Shown here piece after piece: positions 20,992-29,206 of a stretch of DNA of 42,994 bases; within the stretch, counting starts at the first letter, position 1, and every line of letters starts with the position of its first letter. A program made the translations under genes and the position numbers. Where the stretch lies: IMG/VR virus record IMGVR_UViG_3300031720_000009, positions 1-42,994 of that record. One strand, 5' to 3'. The DNA is from a virus. The notes beneath the pieces are model-generated. The model did no database searches, was not told the DNA's origin, and was given only the letters and a program-made list of their open reading frames with translations.

Positions 20992-21455
20992 TAGGCCGTC
21001 CGCTTCCACATATAGATCGCAATATACGGCATCAGATTGTTGTGGGCGCCATCGCCGCCAGTAGTCTGGTTCGTCGCCGTGGTACTCCCGGTGATGCCAG
21101 CGCTAGACGTGGCCCCTCCGCCCAAGAGGCCTAAGCCGGTCCCGGTCGTGACGGGCAGGGTATGTGTGTGGGCATCTTGCACGTGTGTATGCGAGGGCAT
21201 TTCAGACGTCGTCAACGTGTGCGTTTTTTCACCGCCCGTTTGTTCCACGCTCGCGAATTCTGTTTGTCCGGTATCCACGCCCACCAATGTGCGCCCACTC
21301 CCAAACTCGACCCACGTGCCAAAGCCAATCACGGTTGCCGGATTCGCTGGATCCACTGACAAGAAGATCGCGCCGATCGGCCATGTCTCCGCCCAATAAC
21401 CACTCGCATCGCTCGGCTGCCCGCGGGTCAGCGTTTTGGGCGTCCCAACAGGCAT
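20991..21455 (-). CDS. Tail fibre tip / collar-like protein
   Basis: 154 residues. WPIGAIFLSVDPANPATVIG, FGTWVEFGSGRTLVGVDTGQ, TGGEKTHTLTTSEMPSHTHV and the end NNLMPYIAIYMWKRTA. This is the common phage baseplate or tail-collar domain; the HTHV...HTHTL HxH motifs may bind metal at the trimer axis, as in T4 gp37-like tips. Probably contacts the host surface. Confidence 0.85.
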   Translation of the reverse strand: MPVGTPKTLTRGQPSDASGYWAETWPIGAIFLSVDPANPATVIGFGTWVEFGSGRTLVGVDTGQTEFASVEQTGGEKTHTLTTSEMPSHTHVQDAHTHTLPVTTGTGLGLLGGGATSSAGITGSTTATNQTTGGDGAHNNLMPYIAIYMWKRTA

Positions 21456-21458
21456 GCA

Positions 21459-21905
21459 CTAACTCACCGCGGTGACAATGCCGCCCTTGACGGTAATACT
21501 CGCGACGGCACTCGGACCAAACGTCGCCACGCCAGCGGTCCCTCCCGCGGCATAGCCCGTCGTCACATTTACGACGCCTGAGCTTTGCCGGGTCAGTTGC
21601 GTGTCGATGCCCGTCTGGAGATCAATGCCTGAGGTCGCACTGGTCCACGACAGGGATCGACTCGCGAGCATGGCAATCCCAGCATTGGGGATCAAGCCCA
21701 CAATGGCGTTGGCGCCGTCATTGTTCGTGAGATAGAGACTGCCAGAGCTCACCGATGAGAAGTAGAGCCCAGACTGCGTCGCCGCCGCATTTGTGATTGA
21801 CGGCGCAGACACACTGCCGGCTGGAAAACCCATCGGCAACGAGGGATTGATGGTGACGCCGTTATTTGTGAACCCCCCTGACCCTAAAAAAATCGAATTT
21901 GACAT
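21459..21905 (-). CDS. Fibre-like structural protein
   Basis: 148 residues, Gly/Ser/Thr-rich beta repeats (GLYFSSVSSGSLYLTNNDGA; SLSWTSATSGIDLQTG). Resembles the shaft of phage fibres and is placed directly before the collar-like gene. Confidence 0.65.
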   Translation of the reverse strand: MSNSIFLGSGGFTNNGVTINPSLPMGFPAGSVSAPSITNAAATQSGLYFSSVSSGSLYLTNNDGANAIVGLIPNAGIAMLASRSLSWTSATSGIDLQTGIDTQLTRQSSGVVNVTTGYAAGGTAGVATFGPSAVASITVKGGIVTAVS

Positions 21906-21906
21906 G

Positions 21907-22110
21907 TCACCCAGACTCCGCCATTAGGGCGGTCAAGACGCGAATCTCGCCATCCAATTCCAGTAAGGCAAACTCGACTTGCTGCGCCCGAAGGAGCAGC
22001 TGTTGCCGTTGCGCTTCGAGCTGCTGCCGTTCCAAATAGAGCGCAATGCTTTTCGTCTGCGCCGCTACCAGGCGCTCCGCCAAGGTCATTGCGCCCGACT
22101 TCTTTGTCAT
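21907..22110 (-). CDS. Small coiled-coil protein
   Basis: 67 residues from ATG 22110 (ATGA overlap). Continuous helix with heptads LAERLVAAQTKSIALYLERQ and QLEAQRQQLLLRAQQVEFAL. Longer upstream frames overlap the neighbour in an unlikely way. Possibly a tail needle or chaperone segment; not assigned. Confidence 0.65.
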   Translation of the reverse strand: MTKKSGAMTLAERLVAAQTKSIALYLERQQLEAQRQQLLLRAQQVEFALLELDGEIRVLTALMAESG

Positions 22111-22487
22111 GAATTCACACTCATATCTCGACTCGTCACAAGGATAGAGCCGCCGCCCGTGATGGTCGAGGAAATCCGCACGCGGTACCACGCGAACGCG
22201 GCGATCGTGGCATGCACTGCCAACTGGACGCCGCCGGTAAACCCGCTGGCCGCCTGCGACAAGATCGTGCTCCATGTGCCTGAATACGGCAGCTCAAGGG
22301 GTCCCCAATCCGCTTCTTCAATCACGACGGTGCCACCGCTGGTCGTGCCGATGCTGCGCAGGTAAATCGAGACGAGGCCGCGTCCGTCGGCCTGAATCGG
22401 CTGGCTCGTACCAGTAGTGACGCCGGTGACGGTACCATCTGAATTGAACGTCCCGAGGAGCAGAATCTGTCGCGGCGCGATAGGCAT
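22107..22487 (-). CDS. Small beta structural protein
   Basis: 126 residues: QILLLGTFNSDGTVTGVTTG, EEADWGPLELPYSGTWSTIL, FAWYRVRISSTITGGGSILV. Beta-rich, found between the gp4-like connector and fibre genes. Structural role inferred from position. Confidence 0.65.
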   Translation of the reverse strand: MPIAPRQILLLGTFNSDGTVTGVTTGTSQPIQADGRGLVSIYLRSIGTTSGGTVVIEEADWGPLELPYSGTWSTILSQAASGFTGGVQLAVHATIAAFAWYRVRISSTITGGGSILVTSRDMSVNS

Positions 22488-22491
22488 AGGA

Positions 22492-23232
22492 TCACTCGCC
22501 CAGTAGAACGGAGTACCACCGACGTCGATCGTTCTGAATGACCACCGGATCCGCCGGCAGCGTCACGATCTTCACATTGCTGACCTTTACGCGCCGGAGA
22601 CTGTTGACGGCGATCTGCTTGTCTTCCGGCAGCAAGGATCGTCCGTTCATGCCGGCCAAGCGCGTGGCCAAGTTATAGACGAACATTTCGTCATAGCCGA
22701 GCGGGAGATCGTAGGCCGCCGTGAGATTCACGAACAACGGCAGCTGCGCCTTGCGATACAGCCGAATCGAATTCACCGTATTGTTCGGCACCGGCCACAG
22801 CGAAAGGGATCCCAAGCCGCCGATGTATGTGGGGTTGTACCACGCGCCCGTGAAGAGCGTATTCGCTAGGGTTTTGATTCGCAGCGCCTGATATTCATCA
22901 TCGGTGAGCAGCGGATAGGGAATCTCCACCACTTCTGGCGCGATCGCATTCAACACCAGCGCAATCCCATTCAAAGCCGCTTGCGATGGCGGCCGGACCG
23001 TATTCAGATCGCCGCCTGGTCCCACCGTATACGTTTCCTTGTTCGCCACGATCGGATAGGTTTCGATCGAGACGCTCGGATACGTTTGCGTCTGGAGACC
23101 AAGGCCGCCGACGAATCGATTGAGAAAACGGAAGGCTTCCGCAGCATCAGGCCCCGGCAAGGGATCCGAAGCCATCAACACATTTGGTATGCGGAGCGCA
23201 TCGCGAATAATTTCAAGCGCTGAGCTACTCAT
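22492..23232 (-). CDS. P22 gp4-like head-tail connector (tail accessory) protein
   Basis: 246 residues. ALEIIRDALRIPNVLMASDP and DAAEAFRFLNRFVGGLGLQT are the two N-terminal helices of the gp4/adaptor family (iirdALrlxgvl...psxeexxxaLxxLNxml). YDEMFVYNLATRLAGMNGRS matches the conserved helix near the end. P22 gp4 (about 166 residues) extends the portal; this one is longer. Pairs functionally with the portal and gp10-like proteins. Confidence 0.8.
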   Translation of the reverse strand: MSSSALEIIRDALRIPNVLMASDPLPGPDAAEAFRFLNRFVGGLGLQTQTYPSVSIETYPIVANKETYTVGPGGDLNTVRPPSQAALNGIALVLNAIAPEVVEIPYPLLTDDEYQALRIKTLANTLFTGAWYNPTYIGGLGSLSLWPVPNNTVNSIRLYRKAQLPLFVNLTAAYDLPLGYDEMFVYNLATRLAGMNGRSLLPEDKQIAVNSLRRVKVSNVKIVTLPADPVVIQNDRRRWYSVLLGE

Positions 23233-23912
23233 GCGGCCCTCGGTTGGGCGAGCACATCGAAGACATCTCGCCCCGTATACAACAAGGGGAGCGGGGATAC
23301 GTCATATCCTCTGGCATTCAGCCATTCCACGAGATCATCATGGCTATCGCCGTAGCGTTTAAGCTGAATACCGCTCTCAATGACCATCACAGGATGATGC
23401 CGCGCAATCGTCTGCGCGGCGCCGCGCAAGGCTTGGAGTTCGAACCCCTCCAAATCCAGCTTCATGAAATCCAGGCGCTCAAAGACAAACGCATCGAGCG
23501 GCACGACATCAATCCCGTCTTCGGATGGCACGACATAGGTCGCACTACCGTTCCGCTCCCAACGGGCGAGTTTCACGAACGAGCGCGAGGCTCCCAAGGC
23601 GGCTGGAAGTAGCGTGATTTGCTGTCGGCCTTGCGTATTGAAGATCAGGCAATCGAAGGCATCGGGCTCAGGTTCGAAGGCCCACACATGGCCCTCTATC
23701 CCCACGCGGTCTGCGAACGCGACCGTATGATCCCCGATAAACGCTCCGCCATCCACAACCACGCCGCCGACTGGAATCATCGGGCAGAGCAGTTCCTTAA
23801 TGCGCGGATCGTAGTCGGTCAGGCTCCCTGACTGCGCAATGCGCCGCGAGAGCCCATAATCCTGATCTGGCTCAAGCACCGCGATCGTGCCATTCGCGAC
23901 GAGATAGCTCAC
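23229..23912 (-). CDS. FkbM-family methyltransferase
   Basis: 227 residues. VVVDGGAFIGDHTVAFADRV (51-70) is SAM-binding motif I, HVWAFEPEPDAFDCL (75-89) motif II, and RLDFMKLDLEGFELQALRGA (about 143-162) is the FkbM signature. Such enzymes O-methylate sugars or glycans. It is translationally coupled to a glycosyltransferase (ATGA), so the pair may tailor a surface glycan of the virion or of the host. Confidence 0.85.
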   Translation of the reverse strand: MSYLVANGTIAVLEPDQDYGLSRRIAQSGSLTDYDPRIKELLCPMIPVGGVVVDGGAFIGDHTVAFADRVGIEGHVWAFEPEPDAFDCLIFNTQGRQQITLLPAALGASRSFVKLARWERNGSATYVVPSEDGIDVVPLDAFVFERLDFMKLDLEGFELQALRGAAQTIARHHPVMVIESGIQLKRYGDSHDDLVEWLNARGYDVSPLPLLYTGRDVFDVLAQPRAA

Positions 23913-24709
23913 GCGCCAGCCTTCTGCCGCTGGAGGCGAATCAAGTCTTCGGCCCTCGCTAACCGCAGATGCTCGCGCGGCACTTCAGGCTGCGGAAAGG
24001 CCGTAAATGGCTGCGTGTCTGAAAGGACCGTCAACCATTTGCCTTCCTGCTTCAAACAGAACGCCACCGAACTCACGCGATGTCCGAAGCTCACATCAAG
24101 ATCGCAGTAGAGCGGAATGCCAGCAGCTTCCATCTTTCGATAGAACGGAAAATCTTCGGCGTAATCATCGGGCGCCCCAGGCGGGGAGACGAATTCGAAC
24201 CAGCCATCAGCGCCGATGTTCTGATAACACGACGTCTTCATCAGCAGGCCAGCGAGTCCAGCGCCAGCCACCTTGATCAGGCCAGACTCATGGTCCTGCA
24301 TGTAATGCTGCCGTGCATGCCATTTTCGGCCGCCATCACCATCCACCGCATCGTAAATCAGGGGAAAGAACGGCGAGCCGCGGCGCACCGAGAGCGGGAT
24401 CACGGCATCAACCTGTCGCGCAAACAACCGATCCAGATCGCCAGGACGTTCGATGGTGCCAGGATCGAACGGCTGATCATCGTCCAGCATCCAAATGTAG
24501 TCGGCGCCGACAGTGATCGCTTGCCTGACAATCCGATTTCGCGCCCCAGGCACGACGCCTGACATCGAGAAGAACGGCGCCTGATTGATGATTTCGAATT
24601 CTTCGCGTGGACGCGCGCATGTCAGCGCAACGGCTTGATCGAAGGCCCGAAAGACCCGACCTTCCACCAGACACGGAATGCCAATGAGAATACGCGGACG
24701 TGTGGCCAT
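23909..24709 (-). CDS. GT2-like glycosyltransferase
   Basis: 266 residues. ILIGIPCLVEGRVFRAFDQA (7-26), PGARNRIVRQAITVGADYIW (54-73) and MLDDDQPFDPGT with metal-binding D76-D78 define a GT-A fold. IKVAGAGLAGLLMKTSC and PPGAPDDYAEDFPFYRKMEA with the ED acceptor motif complete it; IPLYCDLDVSFGH follows. Known for transferring a sugar from a nucleotide donor; donor and acceptor here are unknown. A 14-bp-stem hairpin and GGAGG lie upstream of the ATG. Confidence 0.8.
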   Translation of the reverse strand: MATRPRILIGIPCLVEGRVFRAFDQAVALTCARPREEFEIINQAPFFSMSGVVPGARNRIVRQAITVGADYIWMLDDDQPFDPGTIERPGDLDRLFARQVDAVIPLSVRRGSPFFPLIYDAVDGDGGRKWHARQHYMQDHESGLIKVAGAGLAGLLMKTSCYQNIGADGWFEFVSPPGAPDDYAEDFPFYRKMEAAGIPLYCDLDVSFGHRVSSVAFCLKQEGKWLTVLSDTQPFTAFPQPEVPREHLRLARAEDLIRLQRQKAGA

Positions 24710-24730
24710 AGACAGTGACTTCCTCCCTCC

Positions 24731-24770
24731 GTAGACGCTCGATCCGTGGCCACCAAGATCGAGCGCCTAC
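24731..24770 (-). promoter_or_regulatory. Long intercistronic hairpin
   Basis: GTAGACGCTCGATC (24731-24744), 12-nt loop, GATCGAGCGCCTAC (24757-24770). On the leftward transcript all 14 pairs form, one being G-U; on the other strand it would be A-C. No U-tract follows. It ends a few bases before the GGAGGGAGGAAG ribosome site of the glycosyltransferase, so it could act as an attenuator, processing site or mRNA stabiliser. Confidence 0.7.
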
Positions 24771-24798
24771 GCCGAGAGGTGTATGCCGAGAACCTGAA

Positions 24799-25455
24799 CT
24801 ATAGCGCCGCTTCGTACCACGCGGTCGTGATACAGCACGTCGCCGCAAGAGCCGTGCTTGCCATCAAGTGAATCGCGTTGCCTGGAGCCACGATCATGGA
24901 GCCATCATAGTCTTCCTTGGCCACCCACCACGCCGTCGCTCCAGCAAGCGATGTGGAGCCGACCGCAATCCCGGTCGTCCGGAAGAGTGTTGCGGCGGCG
25001 ACCAGCGTGGTCGTGCCGCCCGTCGCGCACCGGAGCTGCGCGACCTTGCCAGATCCGAGGTTCGCATTGATCGCGGTGCCAGAACCGAACGCGACGAATG
25101 GCGCCGTGCTCGAGATACCAGAGCCCGCGTTTGTCGTCGCCGTCCAGACCACGCCGCCCGCAACGGCCGTGACGGTGCCCCATGCGATCGCGAGACTGAC
25201 CAGCACGACGTTCTTGCCGGAGCCTGCCGGATTCCACAGCGAGTAGGTCGGGGTCAACGTTGAAGACGTGATCAGCGCGACGCCGGCCGCCGTGGTGGTG
25301 GTGTAGTACAGATTGCCGCGATAGCACTGCTCGTAATACTTTCCGTGCAATTCCGCAACGAGCGCCTCGTTCGAACGACCGAGGTTGATGTTGGAGGTCG
25401 TCCCATCAGGGACTCCACCTGCGGAGGGATCAACAACGACGCCTTGTGCAAACAT
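24799..25455 (-). CDS. Structural protein, head-fibre-like
   Basis: 218 residues. N-terminal extended part (GVVVDPSAGGVPDGTTSNIN), EALVAELHGKYYEQCYRGNL, then a Thr/Ala/Gly-rich beta domain (YYTTTTAAGVALITSSTLTP). Similar proteins follow capsid genes in several podophages and may decorate the head. GGAG precedes the ATG (AAGGAGTCTCACC). Confidence 0.65.
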   Translation of the reverse strand: MFAQGVVVDPSAGGVPDGTTSNINLGRSNEALVAELHGKYYEQCYRGNLYYTTTTAAGVALITSSTLTPTYSLWNPAGSGKNVVLVSLAIAWGTVTAVAGGVVWTATTNAGSGISSTAPFVAFGSGTAINANLGSGKVAQLRCATGGTTTLVAAATLFRTTGIAVGSTSLAGATAWWVAKEDYDGSMIVAPGNAIHLMASTALAATCCITTAWYEAAL

Positions 25456-25470
25456 GGTGAGACTCCTTCG

Positions 25471-25740
25471 TTACACGTTGGGTTGCGACGACGACGACAA
25501 CGCGGATGCGTCCGTCTCTCCGACATCGGCCTCGATCGGCACATGGATCGCGGCAAACGCTTTCTTCCAATACCTCTCAAACATCTCTGACGGAGGCACG
25601 TATTTCACCGAAGATACTGGCATGTCGAACTGCACGACACGATCGCAATAGATCATTTCCACGATTACCGTATCGAAGTTAAACGACTGCACCGCGAGTC
25701 GATGCAATCGCTCATCCGCGAAGACATGCGGGACGTCCAT
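25471..25740 (-). CDS. Hypothetical head-module protein
   Basis: 89 residues: VFADERLHRLAVQSFNFDTV, EMIYCDRVVQFDMPVSSVKY, FERYWKKAFAAIH. Mixed alpha/beta, no motif recognised. Overlaps its upstream neighbour by 1 bp (stop/start TAATGG-type junction). Confidence 0.6.
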   Translation of the reverse strand: MDVPHVFADERLHRLAVQSFNFDTVIVEMIYCDRVVQFDMPVSSVKYVPPSEMFERYWKKAFAAIHVPIEADVGETDASALSSSSQPNV

Positions 25741-26084
25741 TAACTCGTCAGGCTGGCATCATTCGCCAGAATATCCGGACGCATGATCGTGACCGGATCA
25801 TCGTTGAGATTGAACGCCTGCGCCATCATCTCGCTCTGCGCACGGGCCTCAATCACCAATTGCTGCATGCGAATCGCCAGTACTTGATCCGTACCCGTGC
25901 CGAGCGTGTACGTATCGTAGGGCGCCGGTGGGACGGGCGTTGTGGTGCCGAACGGCGTGGAACTCCATGTGCCTGGGCCGCCGAGCGCGTTGAAGGCCGC
26001 GAGACTCGTGACGATGAGGGCCGGCTGACCCGCGGAATTATAGGCGTACGAGGGGTAGGCAGGATTTCCACTCGGTGCAGCCAT
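25740..26084 (-). CDS. Hypothetical head-module protein
   Basis: 114 residues. Pro/Ser/Tyr-rich N-terminus (SGNPAYPSYAYNSAGQPALI), VTSLAAFNALGGPGTWSSTP, then helix QVLAIRMQQLVIEARAQSEM. Often present after the coat gene in related phages; likely structural or assembly-related. Confidence 0.6.
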   Translation of the reverse strand: MAAPSGNPAYPSYAYNSAGQPALIVTSLAAFNALGGPGTWSSTPFGTTTPVPPAPYDTYTLGTGTDQVLAIRMQQLVIEARAQSEMMAQAFNLNDDPVTIMRPDILANDASLTS

Positions 26085-26086
26085 CG

Positions 26087-26593
26087 TCAGACTCCTGCGG
26101 CCTCAGCCGCCTGTTTCGCGGGCCGTCCCCGCTTTTTCGCCCCATCTACGGCCTTGCTCACACGCTTTCTGATCGCCGTCACCGGCACCATCGGCAGATG
26201 CCCCGCATGCGCGTTCTGCGCGGCCTCCACTTCCGCCACGGCGTTCGGCGAGAGCTTGAAGCGCTTCTCGTATTCGAGATTCGCCGCGAGTTTCGCGATC
26301 TCGGTGTCCTGCGCCTTCAGTTGTTCGACGGCCAGCGACGGATCGCGATAGAAGCCATAGGCATTCCAGTGCGTTTCCTGATCCAGGGAATCCACGCTCT
26401 TGGTCTCGATGATCTCGTAGGCGCCGAGCTTCGGATTGCCGTCCTTATCGAGCGGTTTCCCGGCCTTGTGCAGCATCAACGGGAATTCGCGATAGATATA
26501 GGGCCGTTCGCCGGGGCCATAGGGCGAGTACTGCGCTTCCCACTTGCGCCGTTCGGCCGCTTCGGCGGTTTCTTGAACGATGAGTACGGCCAT
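26087..26593 (-). CDS. Hypothetical protein with basic AT-hook-like tail
   Basis: 168 residues. VQETAEAAERRKWEAQYSPY, FPLMLHKAGKPLDKDGNPKL, a coiled-coil EQLKAQDTEIAKLAANLEYE and the tail DGAKKRGRPAKQAAEAAG. The RGRP core with basic flanks is an AT-hook-like DNA minor-groove binding motif. It might contact packaged DNA; unproven. Confidence 0.6.
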   Translation of the reverse strand: MAVLIVQETAEAAERRKWEAQYSPYGPGERPYIYREFPLMLHKAGKPLDKDGNPKLGAYEIIETKSVDSLDQETHWNAYGFYRDPSLAVEQLKAQDTEIAKLAANLEYEKRFKLSPNAVAEVEAAQNAHAGHLPMVPVTAIRKRVSKAVDGAKKRGRPAKQAAEAAGV

Positions 26594-26602
26594 AAATCAC
26601 TC

Positions 26603-27244
26603 CTAGCTGATCGTCACATTGTTGGCGGGAGACGCGAAATTCCACAGCCCGTTCTCCGCAGTGACAATCATCGACGCGCCCTGCTTGCTGTTGAACGTGG
26701 CCGTGGAATGCGGCAACGTGCCCGTCCCATCCTGATAGAGATTGGTCGCGGTGATGACATGCGCGACCGCGGTATTCGAGGTGAACACCAACGTCAACCC
26801 ATTCAGCGTCACGGGAGGCGCCGGCAACACCAGCGCGAGCGCCGTCACCTTGTTGATGTTGTAAATCGTATTGGACACCGGAATAACCAACGTGCCGTCC
26901 TGGCCGATCGTCTGCGGCGCATCGTTCGCCGGATCGAGCGTCTGCGTCTGTCCCACGCCAGGCACCGGGAAATCCCCAGGTGTCGCGCTGACGCAGACGT
27001 TCGACAGAATGTCATGCGCGACAGCCGCGCCTTCCGTGCCGCGCCCACGGACGATGACGTTCCCGGCAGTGGGCTGGGAGACGACATACATCAACTCCGC
27101 ATCGATCTGCATCGGATTGCCGACGGGCAACGGCAGCGCACCGACCGGCGGGAGCCCCGACTGATTCGTGGAGATGTTCGTGAGATTGAACTGCAGCTGC
27201 GATGCCGTGATCGAGCTGGCGAGCTGTGCGGTAGTGAATGCCAT
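26603..27244 (-). CDS. Structural protein downstream of the coat gene
   Basis: 213 residues from ATG 27244 (GGAG ten bases upstream). AFTTAQLASSITASQLQFNL, VGNPMQIDAELMYVVSQPTA, VIVRGRGTEGAAVAHDILSN, then a beta-rich C-terminal domain (NGLTLVFTSNTAVAHVITAT). Probably a decoration or fibre-anchoring protein. The upstream flank was invaded by the HNH gene, but the ribosome site survives. Confidence 0.7.
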   Translation of the reverse strand: MAFTTAQLASSITASQLQFNLTNISTNQSGLPPVGALPLPVGNPMQIDAELMYVVSQPTAGNVIVRGRGTEGAAVAHDILSNVCVSATPGDFPVPGVGQTQTLDPANDAPQTIGQDGTLVIPVSNTIYNINKVTALALVLPAPPVTLNGLTLVFTSNTAVAHVITATNLYQDGTGTLPHSTATFNSKQGASMIVTAENGLWNFASPANNVTIS

Positions 27245-27279
27245 CGCTAATTCGCTCCAAGTAGTGTAAAATCTCCCAT

Positions 27280-27813
27280 ATGGGAAGACGTAGACTTCTG
27301 CTTCTTGGTCAGCGTTTCGGTAAATTGCTCGTAGTGCAACCATCCAGTGATCTGCCGACGAAAGGTCACCGGCTCAGATGGTTGTGTAAATGCGAATGTG
27401 GAGGTTCGACATTCGCCACTGCAGGCAACCTCAGAAACGGTAAAACCACTTCTTGCGGCTGCATTCGGATAGAACACATCCGCAACATGAATCTGACCCA
27501 CGGTCTTTCGCAGACTCGCGAATACATCACTTGGAGTCACATGCGTGCGAGATGCGAAAATCACAACACCGCAGCTTACAAGCGATACGGTGGTCGCGGT
27601 ATCAAGGTCTGTGATCGTTGGCGCGAATCGTTTATGAATTTCTTGGACGATATGGGCCTTCGACCATCTGACCAGCATTCTCTTGATCGCATCGATGTCA
27701 ATGGCAACTACTGCCCTGAAAATTGCCGATGGAGTACCCCTGACGTTCAATTGACGAATCGACGATCGAATCGCAAACTGCTTTTGAACGGGCGCACCCA
27801 GACAATCAGCTAG
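27280..27813 (+). CDS. HNH homing-type endonuclease, amber-interrupted
   Basis: 177 residues to the TAG, on the strand opposite the head operon. LGQRFGKLLVVQ, then WLCKCECGGSTFATAGNLRN and TTSCGCIR form the N-terminal zinc module; THGLSQTREYITWSHMRARC, YKRYGGRGIKVCDRWRESF, DQHSLDRIDVNGNYCPENCR and WSTPDVQLTNRRSN form the HNH core common to freestanding phage homing nucleases. The usual C-terminal DNA-binding segment is present after the stop (see 27811-27957). Start ATG lies in the palindrome TCCCATATGGGA (27274-27285); no ribosome site is seen. Base use (A+T-richer) differs from the flanking head genes, as expected for a mobile gene. Confidence 0.75.
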   Translation: MGRRRLLLLGQRFGKLLVVQPSSDLPTKGHRLRWLCKCECGGSTFATAGNLRNGKTTSCGCIRIEHIRNMNLTHGLSQTREYITWSHMRARCENHNTAAYKRYGGRGIKVCDRWRESFMNFLDDMGLRPSDQHSLDRIDVNGNYCPENCRWSTPDVQLTNRRSNRKLLLNGRTQTIS

Positions 27814-27957
27814 TGGAGCGAGGAATTGAAAATTTCTCGCCACACGATCAGATGTCGACTTGATGCTGGATGGTCCGTTCATCGTGCTCTCACAGAGACT
27901 GTTCATCACAAACACCGCACGCCATCACGACCACATGCGCATCGCGAAGTACGGTAA
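27811..27957 (+). pseudogene. Read-through tail of the HNH gene
   Basis: In frame after TAG (27811-27813) comes WSEELKISRHTIRCRLDAGW, then SVHRALTETV and a basic end, to TAA at 27955-27957. Proteins of this family normally continue here with a (S/T)LSEWAxELGIxxxTIxxRLxxGWSxxxAL motif, so the stop replaces one residue, as a single base change (GAG or CAG to TAG) would. The last 33 bp overlap the coat gene antisense. Confidence 0.75.
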
Positions 27958-29160
27958 AATTGTGGCGACTCCCCCTATTGAGTCCAATCTTCGAGGCAGT
28001 TGATCCGTGGTGATCGAGTACTGGTCGACGTACCTCATCGAGATTTTGTCATTGCGCCCGACTTCTTCGGAGGTGCGTCCGGCCTTGGCGCCTGCGAGAT
28101 TGACCGGCAGGTCCGCCATCACGAAGGCGAACGCGCCCGGGTTGAAGAGCAGCGACTGCTTCGAGCTGATCGCGGACATCGTGGCATTGACGGTGCCCGT
28201 GGCGCCCACAAAGGAGATCGAGGCATTGTTGGCCGGCGAGGCCGTGACGGTCTGCAGCGGACCAGACGTGATGATCGGCGGCGCGAAGCTCAACGTGGCC
28301 GTGCTGGCGCCGGACTGATCCGCGAGCAGCACGAACGCTTGCGGATCGCCAGAGTCCGCGTAGCTGTACGGATGCACCGCATTGACACCCGCGAGATAGA
28401 ACGTATCTCCCTGCTTGAAGGCGTAGGTGCCCCACCCGCTCGTCAGAAGCGTTGAGCCGGTCTGGCTGGCGCCGCTCACGAGCGGCGTGCTCTGAGTGAA
28501 CGTGCCCGTGGTATGCGTGGGCATGTTCGGATCCCACATCCAGGCTTGCGCGCCCATCGCTTCGCCCGCAAACTGTCCTGAGCGCCAGTACTCGGAAATC
28601 TGCCGTTGCGGATTGAACTGACCGAAATTCGTCGCGAGCAACTTGCTCTGCGTCTTCGGATCCATCACGACGATCAGATCCTCTGGCACGGCGACGTTGC
28701 GCAACTTCGCGATGCCATCGGTCCACGTCGCATCGGATGTGATCGGCACGCCGGGGCTGCCCATCTGGAAGTAGACATTCCGATAGACTTCCTGCCCGGC
28801 GACGAGATCCCACTTGTTCGCCATCGCCTTGCCGGCGGGCTCGTCGTAGAGATGCTGCGCCTCTTCGATCACGAGCGCATCGTCGGCTGAGGACCAGCCG
28901 TGCGCGACTTGGAACTGATGGTTGATGGTGATCGGGACCGTCTGATTCAGGATCGCCTGGAGCTGCAAGGCCTGGCCTTCGAAGACCTGCCAGCGCTGTT
29001 CGATCCGGACCTGAACGGTATAACCCTTTTTGGCGCCGTCGGCTTCATCGCGCCACGTGCTATTCCAGTCGCGGGAGAATTCGCCGATGAGGCGGCAATG
29101 ACTGTCGAAGTACGCGGCGGTATCCGTCGCGATCCAGTTCGGTGTTAAGAGCGTATTCAC
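27925..29160 (-). CDS. Major capsid protein, P22 coat-like
   Basis: 411 residues from GTG 29160. N-terminus NTLLTPNWIATDTAAYFDSH, GYTVQVRIEQRWQVFEGQAL, ITINHQFQVAHGWSSADDAL, ANKWDLVAGQEVYRNVYFQM, LNVAVPEDLIVVMDP-like segment and a C-terminus MRYVDQYSITTDQLPRRLDS...MRMWS. These are features of the P22_CoatProtein family (HK97 fold; P22 gp5 is 430 residues). The abundant beta insertion after residue 230 corresponds to the extra domain. Most abundant virion protein expected. Confidence 0.85.
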   Translation of the reverse strand: MNTLLTPNWIATDTAAYFDSHCRLIGEFSRDWNSTWRDEADGAKKGYTVQVRIEQRWQVFEGQALQLQAILNQTVPITINHQFQVAHGWSSADDALVIEEAQHLYDEPAGKAMANKWDLVAGQEVYRNVYFQMGSPGVPITSDATWTDGIAKLRNVAVPEDLIVVMDPKTQSKLLATNFGQFNPQRQISEYWRSGQFAGEAMGAQAWMWDPNMPTHTTGTFTQSTPLVSGASQTGSTLLTSGWGTYAFKQGDTFYLAGVNAVHPYSYADSGDPQAFVLLADQSGASTATLSFAPPIITSGPLQTVTASPANNASISFVGATGTVNATMSAISSKQSLLFNPGAFAFVMADLPVNLAGAKAGRTSEEVGRNDKISMRYVDQYSITTDQLPRRLDSIGGVATILPYFAMRMWS

Positions 29161-29206
29161 TGGCGACCCTATGGGGATCGCAGCAGAACGACTCAGCCCG
29201 TGAAGC

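Noticed and set aside
26075-27250. 391-residue open frame on the plus strand
   Set aside because: Lies across two minus-strand head genes with proper starts and ribosome sites; composition is Arg/His-rich, typical of an antisense frame.
27811-27813. Genome-wide amber reassignment
   Set aside because: TAG ends other well-supported genes (for example at 395, 4372 and 7794) at normal junctions.
27247-27915. 222-residue minus frame between the coat gene and its neighbour
   Set aside because: Antisense of the HNH gene, whose zinc and HNH motifs are unmistakable.
27245-27924. Group I intron or intein carrying the HNH gene
   Set aside because: The coat gene and the 26603 gene are both intact on either side, and the HNH gene is on the opposite strand; it is a freestanding insertion.
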